Source of the DNA: Eremophila alpestris peregrina
Lineage: Eukaryota > Chordata > Aves > Passeriformes > Alaudidae
Direction: 5' to 3'
DNA length: 64,000 bases
Assembly: GCA_009792885.1 (NCBI GenBank)
Contig: WMCF01000016.1
Location: forward strand, 14,094,662 to 14,158,661
Shown: piece after piece, positions 9,321 through 21,125 of the stretch
Position numbering within the stretch: the stretch's first letter is position 1
How the letters are laid out: each line of letters begins with the position of its first letter
Program-made: the position numbers and the translations under genes
The notes under the pieces: generated by a model
Told to the model about the DNA's origin: nothing
The model's database searches: none
What the model saw: only the letters and a program-made list of their open reading frames with translations

Positions 9321-12300
9321 AGAAAGGTGCTTTTCCTGAGGCTTGTTCTCTGGATGCTGGAACACAGGGAGCTCTGGGGTGGAGGAGGCTGAAGGAGCCC
9401 TTTGCAAAAGCATGGTGTGGGCTGGGAATTGAAGACTGAAATCCACAGGGACAATCTGGGGAGGAGCTGGGGATGGGTAGCAGGTTGGGAGATTGTTACT
9501 AGGAGGAAAAGTCTGCACTTTGTTCATCTCCATGATTACAGAACAGTATCCAGTGAAAGGGAGAACATGAAGAAACACAATTTTTTTCTCTCTCCAGATG
9601 TTTTCCAGACTTTGGGAACAAGTTGGGTTGCTGACTAATGACCCTTCTCTTTGTGGCTGCCCCAGGGCACTGCAGGAGGAAGTCCTGGTAGTGTTTCTGT
9701 GGGGACCAGTTCAAGCTCCCCCCAGGAAAAAGAAATTGAACTCCAGAAATTTCTTGCAGTGTTCTGGCTTAGGCCAAGCTCAGCAGAGGCGAGGAGGCTC
9801 AGCCAGAGGAGCTCAGCCTCCTTGCCTGCCTGCTCCATTGCCTTGTGTGGGTCCTGGTGTTAAGGACTGTGCTGTGCCTGGGCTGCAGCTGTTCTCCTTT
9901 CCTCACTGACACAACTGGGAGCCTTCCTGGAGAACATCACTGAAGCCTGGAAGATGAGAGACCAGATGGGAAGATAGGTGTTTTTCAAGATACTCCATGG
10001 ATGGCTGGACCATGGCCAGAGGTCCTGTTGCGCTCTCAGGGTTTTGGGACATCTCATCAAGGGGTCTCTATTGAGTAAATAATGAGGCAAAAGATGAGAA
10101 ATAAAGGCAGGGAGGTGAGGGACCAGCTTTCCCAGTAGAGGATTAGCATTAGTCAGATACAACGAGGGCCTGTGAAGAGCCAAAACTGTTGAATGTGTCT
10201 GTTAATGAAAATGAGGAATAACTGGCAGAGGAAGTTTTCTGCAGACTATTCAGAGTAGCAAAATCCAAAAGCTGCACTGAATAGCTGTAGGAAGTCCTTG
10301 CAATATGGAGTGGTGGGGTTGTAGCATATAATGCTGAAAAGCAAAGCAATCCATCTCAAAATGGGATAATGTCACAAGTGAGAGAGGTCTCAGAAGTGCA
10401 ATGAGCTGTGCTGTGGGAGAAAGGCTTGATTCTGAGTATGGCCAAATAAACCTCAAACTGTCAGCCTTTTGAAAAAGAGCTAAGAACAAACTGGATAAAT
10501 GCATTGTATGAATCTATGGTGAACAGAACTGTTTGGGGGTTTGGAGGGCAGTAGAATAACCAATGCAAGGAAAATCCATTGAGTGCTTTTAAATCTCAAT
10601 ACACAGTATCTTGTTGAGAAAATCCCACATCTGCAAAGAGCTGGAGCCTGGGCAATCATTATCAATGTAGCATAGTTACATGCTACATAGCTGTATGGCT
10701 GGTTCTTACACTCTCCCCTTGGTTCTGCTGTTAAGTGTTAAGTCCCATAGAAAAAAGGGCAACAGGGCAGGATGAAGCTTGATCCAGCAATAGGCAGTGG
10801 CTGTGATACCTCTGCTTTTCAAAAAAGTTGCTGTCCTGGAATAAGCTGTGTGGCCCTCTGTGATTGTGTGTCTGAAGAGCTTTTGTGGAGGTTGCAGATG
10901 CTGTGGTCTCTCAGTAGAGCTGCTGAAGTGCATGGCTGGAGGAGAAGACTACTGAGGCTGTTGTACATCTGATATCAAATGGACATTGCAGACAGACAGC
11001 CCAAGCAATGAGAAGGTCTTTGTACCAACAGAAGCATCTTGTTCTTCACCAGCACCAGTCACTCTGAAATGGGCAGAATCCTTAGGTGATGGAGAGCCTG
11101 GGTCAACAGACCTGCCTCTTGTATCCTCTGAGAAACATTTGGGCAGGAAATCAACTCCAAAAGGATTTGTTTTTTTTTTTAACCTGTCCTCTCCCATCAC
11201 TCCTTAAGTCCTGTGCTTCTGGTGAAGAACTGAATGATGTGGAAGTAGCTGGATGGGTCAGGCTGACTCACCCTGCCCTCAAAGCCCTGGTGTGCTACTT
11301 TAACACACACCACAGTGGGGCGAGACGCTGTGTGGGAGTGTGAGACAGTTCCTAATGTTCCTGTTGATCAAATGGCCCACTGAGTCTCCTGATCTGGTGG
11401 TGATAAGTCCTAACAAGGACTCTCTCTTAATCCTCATTATCCTCTGTTGGCGCTTCCTGCCCACATACATGAGATATTTCCTATCAACAGGGAGGAATCT
11501 CTGTGGAAGATAGGATCAGATTCCCAGGAGCCAGGCTGTAGTAAGAGTGAAGAAAGAATGAGGAAACTGTCCTAATTTGAGGTTAAGCTTATAAATACAG
11601 GGTTGGATGCAGACAATAGGAAGAGAAATGTCAGGAGAGTGTTAGCATTTAGTTAGGAAAGGAACATCTTTTTCCAGGAGTAGCCTGAGTTTTAACTTAT
11701 GATGTGGTGAAGTTGCTGTTTGATGTCAGCTTTAGCAGAGGGGAAGAGACAGATTCTGCTTTGTGTTACCAGAGGAGGAGTAACCTGAGGGAAAAAAAAA
11801 AAAAAGGGAAAGATGTTTTTAAAAGCAATTTTTTGTCATCTGTGTACTGATCCAAGCTGCAATGCATAGTTGGTGTGTTTAATTTCCCAGGTTTTATTTG
11901 AATAAGACACTAAATAAGGAGAAGAAAAGGGCTGTGTGATTTTCTTCCTGAAGCAGACATGCTAATACACCCATTGGGTATTTAAAGTTGCATAGCATTG
12001 CTGAAAATGCAGAAACCCACAGACCATTTCTTCTAGTGTAAGTGGGTTATTGGGGTGGGGTTTTTCCTTCCCCTACCTAGACCCATAGCTGGAGCCTTGA
12101 CCAGTCAGAGGCTCGGCCTGTCCCCCATGCTCTCCTCTCGTGTGGGCTGGGTGGAGTGTGCTGAAGCTGTTTGTGGTGGGGAGTTCTCTATAGACAGTTG
12201 CTTTTATGAAGCTTTTTAGACAACCTGTTGAGCTGCAGAGCTGCCTCCTGCCTGTCTTGTCCACATCCCAGCAGCACACACAGAGCCTGCGAGGCCTCTG

Positions 12301-15289
12301 CGTGTTTTGTTTGTGAGCATGGTGAGAGCCGGTGCCTGCTTGTGAGAAGTGAATTGCCTCTGTGGGAGGTGTGGGGGGTCCCTAACTGCATATTCATGTG
12401 CAGCAGGTGTTCCAGCATGATCCCATGTGAATTACTACAATGCAACAAGGTGTGGACACTGGTTGCTCATCCCCACCCTGAAGGTGGTGTTGCAAGTTCC
12501 TGAAAAATGCCGTCATGCCCTTGCGGGTTTGGGCTCGTTTGGCTTTTCACTCGCTGTGTCCTGCTCACAGGTGTGTGGTGATGATGTTTTATTTGTTGCC
12601 CAGCTCTGGGCTGATCACTGCTTCTTCCCTCAGAAGCTTTACAGGCCTTGCCTTGAACCAGGTTTGTGAAGCTACAGTGAGGTACAAACCCCTGCTGCTT
12701 CCTAGAAACTTCTAGTCCCTTTTGGGTAGTCCAGCTTGTACAGGAGATCTTGCAAAGCTTGGCCTAAGGCAAGTGATACAGTAGTTCTCTGTCCCATGCT
12801 TCCTCTATGAGTAAGGACAATGCTTTTTAGCTATTTATATGCCACCTGTATCTTAATTTCCCACTTCCTGTTGTTTCTGGCCCTCCCAGAATAATTGATT
12901 TTTGCCTGAAAGTCAATAAAGCAACCATGTTCTGCCCTGTGAAATCCCAATCCTTCCCCAGGTGGCTGGCTCTGTTGTTTTCCCTCCACCATGGCAGGTT
13001 ACGTCACCCAAGGGTTCTACTTTATTACAGACAGTGCACAGTTTGACTCTGATGGCTGGTTTGGTTTTCTGTTTTGGGCTATGTTTAAGAAAAACCCTGT
13101 CAGGGAGCAGGGCTGGCTCAGAGGACATACACAGTGATGTGGGCACAGCAGATCATCTTTGTGCTAAGTTTCCTTTCTTAAAAGGTTGCTAAGTAGTGCC
13201 TACAAGCAGTTGATACAGCTGGATAGTGAGCAGAGTATAATTACTTCTGGTATCTTCTGGGATGTGTCCAGCAAGTCATGACACCTGGCAACATGCTTGT
13301 AACATCTATTAACCTTGTAATGATATAAATGGTGTTTAACACTGCCTGGTCACCAGTCAAGCCTGGAAACACAGACTGTGGCTCTCCATGGTCACTGCTG
13401 AAACGCTGTGCCTGGTCACTGAGTTCACTGCTTCTTGCTGTCAGTCCTTGTCAGGTGCTCCACTCCTTCTCACAGCTCAAAGCCTGTCCTGGTTGTTGGT
13501 TTTCTCCCTCAGTCCTTCTGCAGTGGTTGTTGGAATGTGGATGCTTTGCTGACCGGGTGCTGCTGTGTGGTATTTCTCCCCTTACAGGTGACAGCCTGCA
13601 GTGAAGAGCTGTGAGGCTGAAGGGATTGGCATTCCTGCAGAGCCCTGAGTCACCTGCCATGGCACTGGGTTTCAGCAAGGTGGAAGAACTGGAGTGAGAG
13701 TTGAGGCTTGCTGGAGGAAGAAGATTCAAGCTTGTTTTGTGTGTGCTGTTGGGATCTGGTCTGCTGCAGGAAGGGGAGGCCCTGTGCTGCTGACTGTGGA
13801 AGGAACATACCAGCTACAGGGTACTCAGCCAGGCAGGGGACAGATGGAAAGGGATGTCCTGCACTGGCTGTGAACAGACTCTGGGCCAAGCCACCAGCAG
13901 AAAGATTGAGCTCTGAGCTTTTAACAAACCATGACCTCATGGTCAGCCACCTTCTCCACAAGGCCTCCTCTGAGCATAGGAGTAAGGTGTCAGGCCAGAG
14001 TACCCAACTGCTGGAATCCTGACCCTCACCTGGGAAGGTGTTCCCTGGAGAAATGCAGACAGTAGCATCCTGCCCTGAAGAAGAGAAGGCTTGGCCAGGG
14101 GGAGGTGGGGAGCACACAGGAGGATCTGGGGTGGGGTTTGAGGACAGGCTGACTTCCAGGTCCATCTCTGAGGCAGCCCTGGTAAATGCTCTTCACAGCA
14201 CTGGGAGGGACAATTGTTCAGTGAGCAGGGTGGGGTGGATGCTCTGTGCCAAACTCTCACTTGTCTCCCTTCTCCTTAGGGCATTCTTCATTCACTAAAC
14301 TTGCTAGTAAGGCAGCTTTGGTAGAAGTAGTTTCCTGAAAGTGGAGTCCTTTCCTGGCTGAGCACCCAGTGTTGGGGCTTGGGGGAACTGCTGTTTGGAA
14401 GAGCAGAGAGGGAAAAGTGGGAAGTTTTGCTGTGTGCTCCATTGCCAGAGACTGGGGACAAGAATTCAGATCAACAGACAACACCAAAAAGCAGAGAACC
14501 ACTTTCAATTGTCTGCATTCAGATGCTCCTGGTGAGCAGAGCAAATCTTTGAATGGAGAGCACAGCCTGCCTGTCTTCCTCCTTCCTGGCTCTAAACAAG
14601 ATTTCAGGTGCACAGCTCCAGAATAAGCAGTGAGAGCCAGTTTAGGGTGGGCACCATCTTTGCCCTCCACTATTTCTAGTGCCCCAGCCAGCAGGGACAT
14701 GAGCCCAGGCAGCACCACTGTGGCACAGCTGTGAGAAAAATAACAAACTGGCAAGTCCTGACTCCTTATTTGTATTCTGGTGAAGGTTTTTATCATGTTT
14801 CCTGCAGACACGAAGGAGAGGAACGGGTGGTTCTGCTGTTGGCGTGCCTTTCTGATAAAAGCCAATGGCTTTTCACAAAGTCTTGAGTTGCTGTTGGGTC
14901 TCAGTATATCCCCTTTTGCTTTTTCATATCACTGCTTCCCCTGTGCCTGCTGGAAAACAGGTGTCTTCTGTGCAAAGGATTTTTAAGAAGCTGCTTAGCC
15001 TGTTTACTTTTCATCTTTATAGCCCTTATTCTGTTTGATTTTTTTTTTTTTTATTCTTCCTCTGCCCCATAAACCTCCTGTTTACCTTCCCCAAGTAGAG
15101 AAAATTTACAGGAATCTGTATTATGTTAATTGAAATTGCTTCTTGCTGTGCATGGAAACAAAAGAAGCAAACTACAAGTGCAACTTGATGAAAGCATAAA
15201 CAGGAAAACATACCAAGAAAAGCTTAATTTTGGAGACACAGTCCCTTAAGAGTGCAAAACCTTCTAGGCCTGGAAGGTCTGTGAGTCAA
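9321..15289. other. Intergenic, no gene recognised
   Basis: About 6 kb of low-CpG sequence. A poly(A) run lies at about 11791-11805 and T runs at 11169-11180 and 15040-15052. Open frames of up to 202 codons (14257-14865, minus) show no recognisable domain. I see no clear interspersed repeat, tRNA or splice-supported exon. Confidence 0.5.
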
Positions 15290-15545
15290 GTATCAATTGA
15301 TGTGATGTACTAGAAAAGGAAATGTTTAACTTATTTATTTATGTCCAGTAAATCTCAATGAAGCCTTCAGGGAAAAAAACAACTCAGGAGGATTCAAAGG
15401 AAAACAGCTCGGAGGGCTTCCGGCTGTGTATGCACCACTTTAAATTTAAGAGCTTCATGGGAATGTTAATAGTTTATTCTCAGCAGTGGCACTGGAATGA
15501 GTCTGTAATTTGGAAACCTTTGCACAACTTTCAATTTTAAAATAA
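15290..15545. promoter_or_regulatory. Candidate conserved non-coding element 2
   Basis: An AT-rich island with TTATTTATTTATG at about 15332, isolated CpGs at about 15410-15423, TTTAAATTTAAG at about 15440 and GTTAATAGTTTATTC at about 15466. A 60-codon frame runs through it and stops at 15540, but its content looks accidental. The regulatory role is inferred from texture. Confidence 0.25.
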
Positions 15546-17999
15546 AAGGGAATTCTGGGCTAGATTTTAAGAAGTGACTATGGAAGGGTCCCTCAAACCA
15601 GTGGTTAGGTAGCCCATAAACAGTGTCTAGAAAAGCAAGTCCCTTAAGGCTGTCTCCTCTTGGAATCCAAATTTAATGATTTATGTGATCTTATGTTGGG
15701 AAGTCACCATGTGATTTGGGCAACCAAAAATTGGTGAATTATCCATTAGCTGAAATATATTTAAACTGAGTAATTGAACACAATGAGTGGAGTCATCAAA
15801 ACTGAAGTGTGTTTGTGGCTTATTTGTTAACTGACAAAGGAGCTCAGTCATTTGATGAGCATTTGGCTGCAAGTTGTACACCTAGGTTTAGTGTCCAGCT
15901 GCAAAGGAGCAATATGTTCAGTTAAGCACAGTATTGATGGTTTATGAAGATCAGATCTATTTTTAATGCTCTACTTGGAAAAGACTTGAGAAGTCATTGG
16001 AGTGTGTTTTCTATTTTTATTTTTTAACCCCTTCCTGCAGGATGTCAGCAGATCAGAGCCAGGCTATCCCCTGCAGTTGGTCAGACAGTCATCAAGGAAT
16101 TGCTTTGGTCTGGAAGTTCGAAGGGGTCCTTGTCTCTGCTGCACTGGGACCCAGGCAGGCAGGACAGCACTTTTCCTCTCTGCAACTTGAATTAGGGCAA
16201 AGGAAGAACAAACTGTCACTATGAGCTGTTCAAACCAACTCCCTTCTTCTGTCAACTGCCAGCCATGACTTTATGTTTAATTATTTGCATTACATCATCA
16301 GTCCTGTGCTAGGTGTTGTACGTGGCTAATGATGCAAAGCCTACCCCAGGCTTGGACACTGGACAGGCTTTCCCTGTAGGGCACATGTGCCAATGTGTTT
16401 GAAGTGCTCAAGGAGGGGGAGCTAGCAAAACCTCCCCTACCTTCTGCCCTTGGAATAGCATGATATTTAACAAGTTAATTTAGCATATTTATTAGTCATC
16501 TGCAAAGTAAAGGCAACACAGGCTAGAAACTCCTTTATACGTTCTGTGCTGTGTGTCTGAGCAGGACATTTCTGAGGGAGACCCTGTCAGAGGTCCACTG
16601 GCCTATTCCCACTGGCACAAGCCCAGGCTGGGCACCGGGGCAGTTACTCAGAAACCTTGGGCAAGGCTCTATCAAATGCTTGGCTCTGCAGAACATATAA
16701 GTCAAAGTATCTCTTCTGAAGGAGCCTGGTTAACAAGCAGATCTCCCCACTCCCAGAGCCTGTGGCCAGGGCTGGCTACTTGTCATTGCCCCAGTGTTAT
16801 TTCCATGTCCTCACAGCCTGTGTGTGCACGTGTATTTCCACTTGGTTTTTATCATGTTCTCCTTTCTGAGCTTCCCTTTAGACTGTTGATAAACGTATTG
16901 CTTAATATGGGCGAGGGTGTTGGTTTTGGAGGGTCTGGCAGGGTTCCCTGCAGAGGAGCTGTCACAGTGTGGTCTCATGGTCTATCAGCTGGGCAGTGGA
17001 GCTCTCTGGGTCCCTCCCAGCAGGAGTGTGCCTGCCAGCTGCTGTGCTGGAGGTGGAACTGGGAAAGGATGTTCTGTGTACTGGTAGTAAATCTCTGAGC
17101 AAAGGGGGCTAGGGAAGGGGGTGTGCAGTGCTGGTGGCAGAGGAGGATCAGCCTGACTCACTGAGACCCTGTGCTGCACTCACCAGGTCTGGTCTGAAAG
17201 AGTGGAGAGGGAAATAAATCCTTCTCTGGCCTGTGCTGGTGCCTCTGCCCCCCTGCTCTAGTGCAGTGCTATGTGTGTAGTGTCTGGGAAGCAGAGCAGG
17301 GCAAGGCAGCAGGTGCCCAAATGCTTTGTTCTTTCTCAGTCCGGCGGCCAGAATTGAGTAGAGTTGAGTTGTCTGTCACCTGAATCAAACCTGCCTTAAC
17401 CTGGTGGAAGTGAGGTCAGGGACTGCAGCTGGAATGTATCCTGATATTCCATGGCTAGGTGTACACTGAGAAACCCAGGAGCTGATGGTGCTTCACTGCT
17501 CTGGTAGCAGATGCCCTTTCCCCTCTCTGGAGTGGCTGAGTCTGCCGGCACTGAAAAATGCTCTGCCTCTGGAAGAGGAAATGAGGGCTCTGCTTCTCTG
17601 AGATGCTGCAGGGTGGCCAAACATCCTCAGCAGATAGAGATCATGTAATTCAGGTGGACCACTAAACTTTTAGGCAGCAATTAGGACTTATACACTAACT
17701 CTGAGTCAACTAATATATCTGGGTGTTGCCTTGGCATACTTCCAATGGCAAATCCTTCCTGTGTAGGCTTGATGTTCTTACATTCTCTGATGGCCTCTCA
17801 AATGCTCCTCTTGGAAACTTGATCAAAAACCTGTGGTGATGCCAAAGGGAGATGTCCCATTAAATTCCTCGGTCTTCCTTTGGTCCTCTAAACCTGTAGA
17901 TGATCCCAGGCAATTTCTTTGATGCCTTCTTCCCCAGTGGATGAAGTAATTATGACTTCTGTGCAGCAGGCTAATAGCTCTGAAGGCTTTAGTCAGGCT
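15546..17999. other. Intergenic, no feature recognised
   Basis: No gene is recognisable. The longest frame (16553-17098, plus, 181 codons) has no domain and no splice or promoter context. Some AT-rich spots, such as 16270-16300 and 16465-16500, could be regulatory, but I cannot support that. Confidence 0.45.
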
Positions 18000-18290
18000 G
18001 ATTAACAACCACTGTGTTTTAATAAAAAATGTTCCGGTAAATCTTTCTGAATTGCAGCCCTAATTACTCTGCAGCCTGATGTGCAGCAATTGCAAAGCTA
18101 ATAGGATCACCTGAATCCAGTTAATGAATCCCCTTGTTATGGCTTGGTGTGACTCACAAGGTGTGCAGTGTTTCTTCTGGTCTCCCCTGCCTTGCTCCAT
18201 GCCCTGGTGAATATTTATGTTCTGTATGGCTGAAGGTAAGGGGGTGTGCACCCAGACTCTGAATGATGAATGAATTAACTTAAATATATG
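18000..18290. promoter_or_regulatory. Candidate conserved non-coding element 3
   Basis: AT-rich with GATTAACAACC near 18000, a lone CpG at about 18034, CCTAATTACTC at about 18059, GCTAATAGGATCACCTG at about 18097 and AGTTAATGAATC at about 18119. This clustering of TAAT cores and an E-box is unlike the flanks. No frame runs through it. Confidence 0.25.
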
Positions 18291-20999
18291 TGCATCCTTC
18301 CTCTCTTTATTTCAAGGGACTTGTAAGGATCGAGAGCCTGGGCTTTTTGCTTTGGTCTCAAGGGGAGTTCACTCCAGCAGGCACTAATAGCTGTTGTTGC
18401 CTGATAGTTCTTTTCAGGCTTACAGGTTTTAATGACAAATCTGCTCAACCCTGTTCTCTGCTTCCCCAGCAGTACTCTGCATCTGTGTTAGAGAGCAGAG
18501 CTGGGAGAAACACCCCTCCTCCTTGCTGCTAGCATTTAAATGTGGTTTGTCTTGCATCAGAAAAGGAAAAAAACCCCAAAACATTAAACTGAAAGTAATT
18601 TGTTTTGTTGGATTTTTTTTTTTCTTTAGGAATCAACCCTTTGTATGTAAACATATTTATGCTCCCTGGCTGCCTCCACTCCCCTTTCAAATGCAGCAAT
18701 ACATATTAACCCCAAATCCAAGATTTTTCATCTTTTACAAGGTTGCAAGCTGGTGGTTTAGTTTTGGAAAGCTTTGGAGTGGGACTCTTGGCAAGAAACA
18801 CAGACCTACCAGTGCTTTTGGTTTTAAGGTGCCTTTTGCTTTTACAGGTGATTTAGGGCTTGTTGGCAGACTTGTGTTAAAGGTTTGGCCTCAGTCAGGG
18901 ATAAACAAGGGATTGTTTGAAAGTAGCCCTTCAAGACTTCCCTCCTTGCTCACTTCTTGTTCTAAATGTAATGTGCTTCATACATAGATTTATAGGTTTA
19001 ACTCCCTGTTTAGGCACACTATAAAATGTGCCTCTGACCATGTACCTTGTAACTACTATAATAGCAAGGAAGCCTGCAGCCTGTCTGACCAATTTAGTGG
19101 CAGGAAGCAAAGTCAACATGTAAAGGATGTAATAAAGAGATTCCGGTGGGTAGGACACAGCAGCATACCAGAGGAAAGACTTGACACCAGTTACATTTCT
19201 GGTCCCGTAGCTCCAGTGCTGTCCTTTCTGGGCACAATCCAATGAACCATTTGTCTGAGCTCTCATGATGTTGGGGCTTGTGTAAAAGTCCAGGTGTGAG
19301 GCCAGGGACTGGCTGTCCCCCAGCTGTGGGGGTATTCCTGTGGAGGGGAGGATGCTTGGAGCAAACCTTTCTCTTTTCTGCTGCTCTCATCACAGATGAT
19401 TTCATACATGGGTCAAGCTGAAAAAGTCCAGCTCAATATGGGGGTGTTAACAGAGGATATTGGGCTGGGGATTTTCAGAGGCTTCATTAAATTTCTGTCT
19501 GGGAACTTGGAGCCCTTGGGTAAGAGGGGGAAAATGCTAAATGATTCAAGTTTTGCAGTAGAGAGAGATGAATGAAGTTACAAGGGAACTGTACAAATAT
19601 TTATTGCATGCTGGCAACAGATTTCAGGTCAGCCCTTTACAGCTGGGAGCAGAGAATGACAATATTTTTTTTCTTTAAAGCAGAGTTTAGAGCAAAGAAA
19701 AATAAAAGGCCTGGATGATGTTTAGAAGGAGGAACAAATCTGAGCCTGGCAAATCTGCTTATACATGATAAGACAAGGAGGGCAAGAGAGCAGAGGTGGT
19801 GCTGGAGGGTTTGTGTTGATTTCCTGAGCATGAGAAGTGCAGTGTCAGCCCTGTAACTGCTCCTGCCTGTCTGGGACTTGCAAAAATCTGTTGTCAATGA
19901 TGGACTGAATGTGGGAAGAAAGGAGTGAAGTTTATCTTAGATTTTAAAATATTATAGTGTCAGACTTCTGCGTGTCTGGCTCTCCCCTAAAAGTTCAGAG
20001 TCTTTGAAGGCTCCTTTCATTTCTGGTGTTCACAGGCATTTATCCTCTGTGCTGGGCTTGGTGACTGGGAAGGGATTAGGAATGCAGGAGCTGTAGCATG
20101 GTTAGAGACCAGCTTTGATTTCCTGTGATGGTTTTCTTGTTGGTGTTTTTTTTTGGTTTTCCTCTTTATGGAAAAAATGGGTAATGTGTGGTTGAAGTTA
20201 GCTTGACTCTGAGCTGCTGGGTGCTTTGGCAGTGACATTAGCTTGGTGGCTTGGGGACAGGGGGAATGCTTGCACTCCTTGCCTCCCAGAGGTCAGAGAG
20301 GTTTTCTCATGGTGGGTGGGAGGAAGTCTCTTCTCACTTCCTCCTCAGACAGAGCAGAGCTCTGCTGTCTCGCTTACATTTCCCTTAGTCCCGCTGATAA
20401 ATATTTGTAATTTTGATGTTTTGGAAGCTGAGTGCCGGAAGATCTAAACTCACACTTGCTGGCTTTTGTGGAGAGTGAGAACTGGCTGCTTCCCACATGT
20501 CATCTGTGGGATTGCTTCACATGGCTGCTCTGTGCTTGGACAGGGCCTCGCCCTTCCTTGGGAGCTCTCCAGACAGGAGCTGGGCAGGAAGCTGCATGGC
20601 TGTGTGCTGGGCAGGAGCAGGAGCTGGGGACCAGGAGGGATGGAGCTCATTCCTGGCTTCAGGGTGATGAGCAGACATGACACAACATGGAGAGCAGCAT
20701 GTGCTGGGTGCTGCTGGTCAGCAGCAGACTCTGTCCTGCAGTCACATTCCAATGGCTGACCAAACCCTGCCTAACCCACGCTGCCACAGCTCAGCCTCTC
20801 CCACTGGACTGCAGCTCACAGCAAGGCTGGAGAGAGCTGTCACAGTGGAGCTCCAAGCTCACTCTCTCTGAACCAAATGTGGGAGTTTTTGGCATGTCCT
20901 TGAGTGGGACAAAGATTTAAAATCCTTACCCTAACCTATGGGGAAAGCATTCAGGAGGCTTTCATCTCTGGAAAATGCACTGGGTTCTCTGGATGAAAG
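18291..20999. other. Intergenic, no feature recognised
   Basis: Low-CpG sequence. There is a T run at about 18614-18625 and another at about 20148-20160. Frames of up to 154 codons have no family resemblance. Confidence 0.45.
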
Positions 21000-21125
21000 A
21001 GCTATTATTTACCTATCAACAACATAATCCCCCTCCCTCCTACAGCTTGCAGGCAAGCTCCCGGGGCAAACGGCAGTGTAATTAAGAACAAATATTTACT
21101 ATGAAGGACTAGCTGAGGCCTGGCT
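21000..21125. promoter_or_regulatory. Candidate conserved non-coding element 4
   Basis: A short island with TATTATTTACC, CATAATCCCC, a CpG pair in CCCGGGGCAAACGG (about 21060-21073), GTGTAATTAAG and CAAATATTTACT. ATTTAC and AAACG are forkhead-like cores, and TAATTA is a homeodomain core. The role is inferred. Confidence 0.3.

Noticed and set aside
14257..14865. 202-codon minus-strand frame
   Set aside because: No domain, no exon signals and base composition like the surrounding non-coding DNA.
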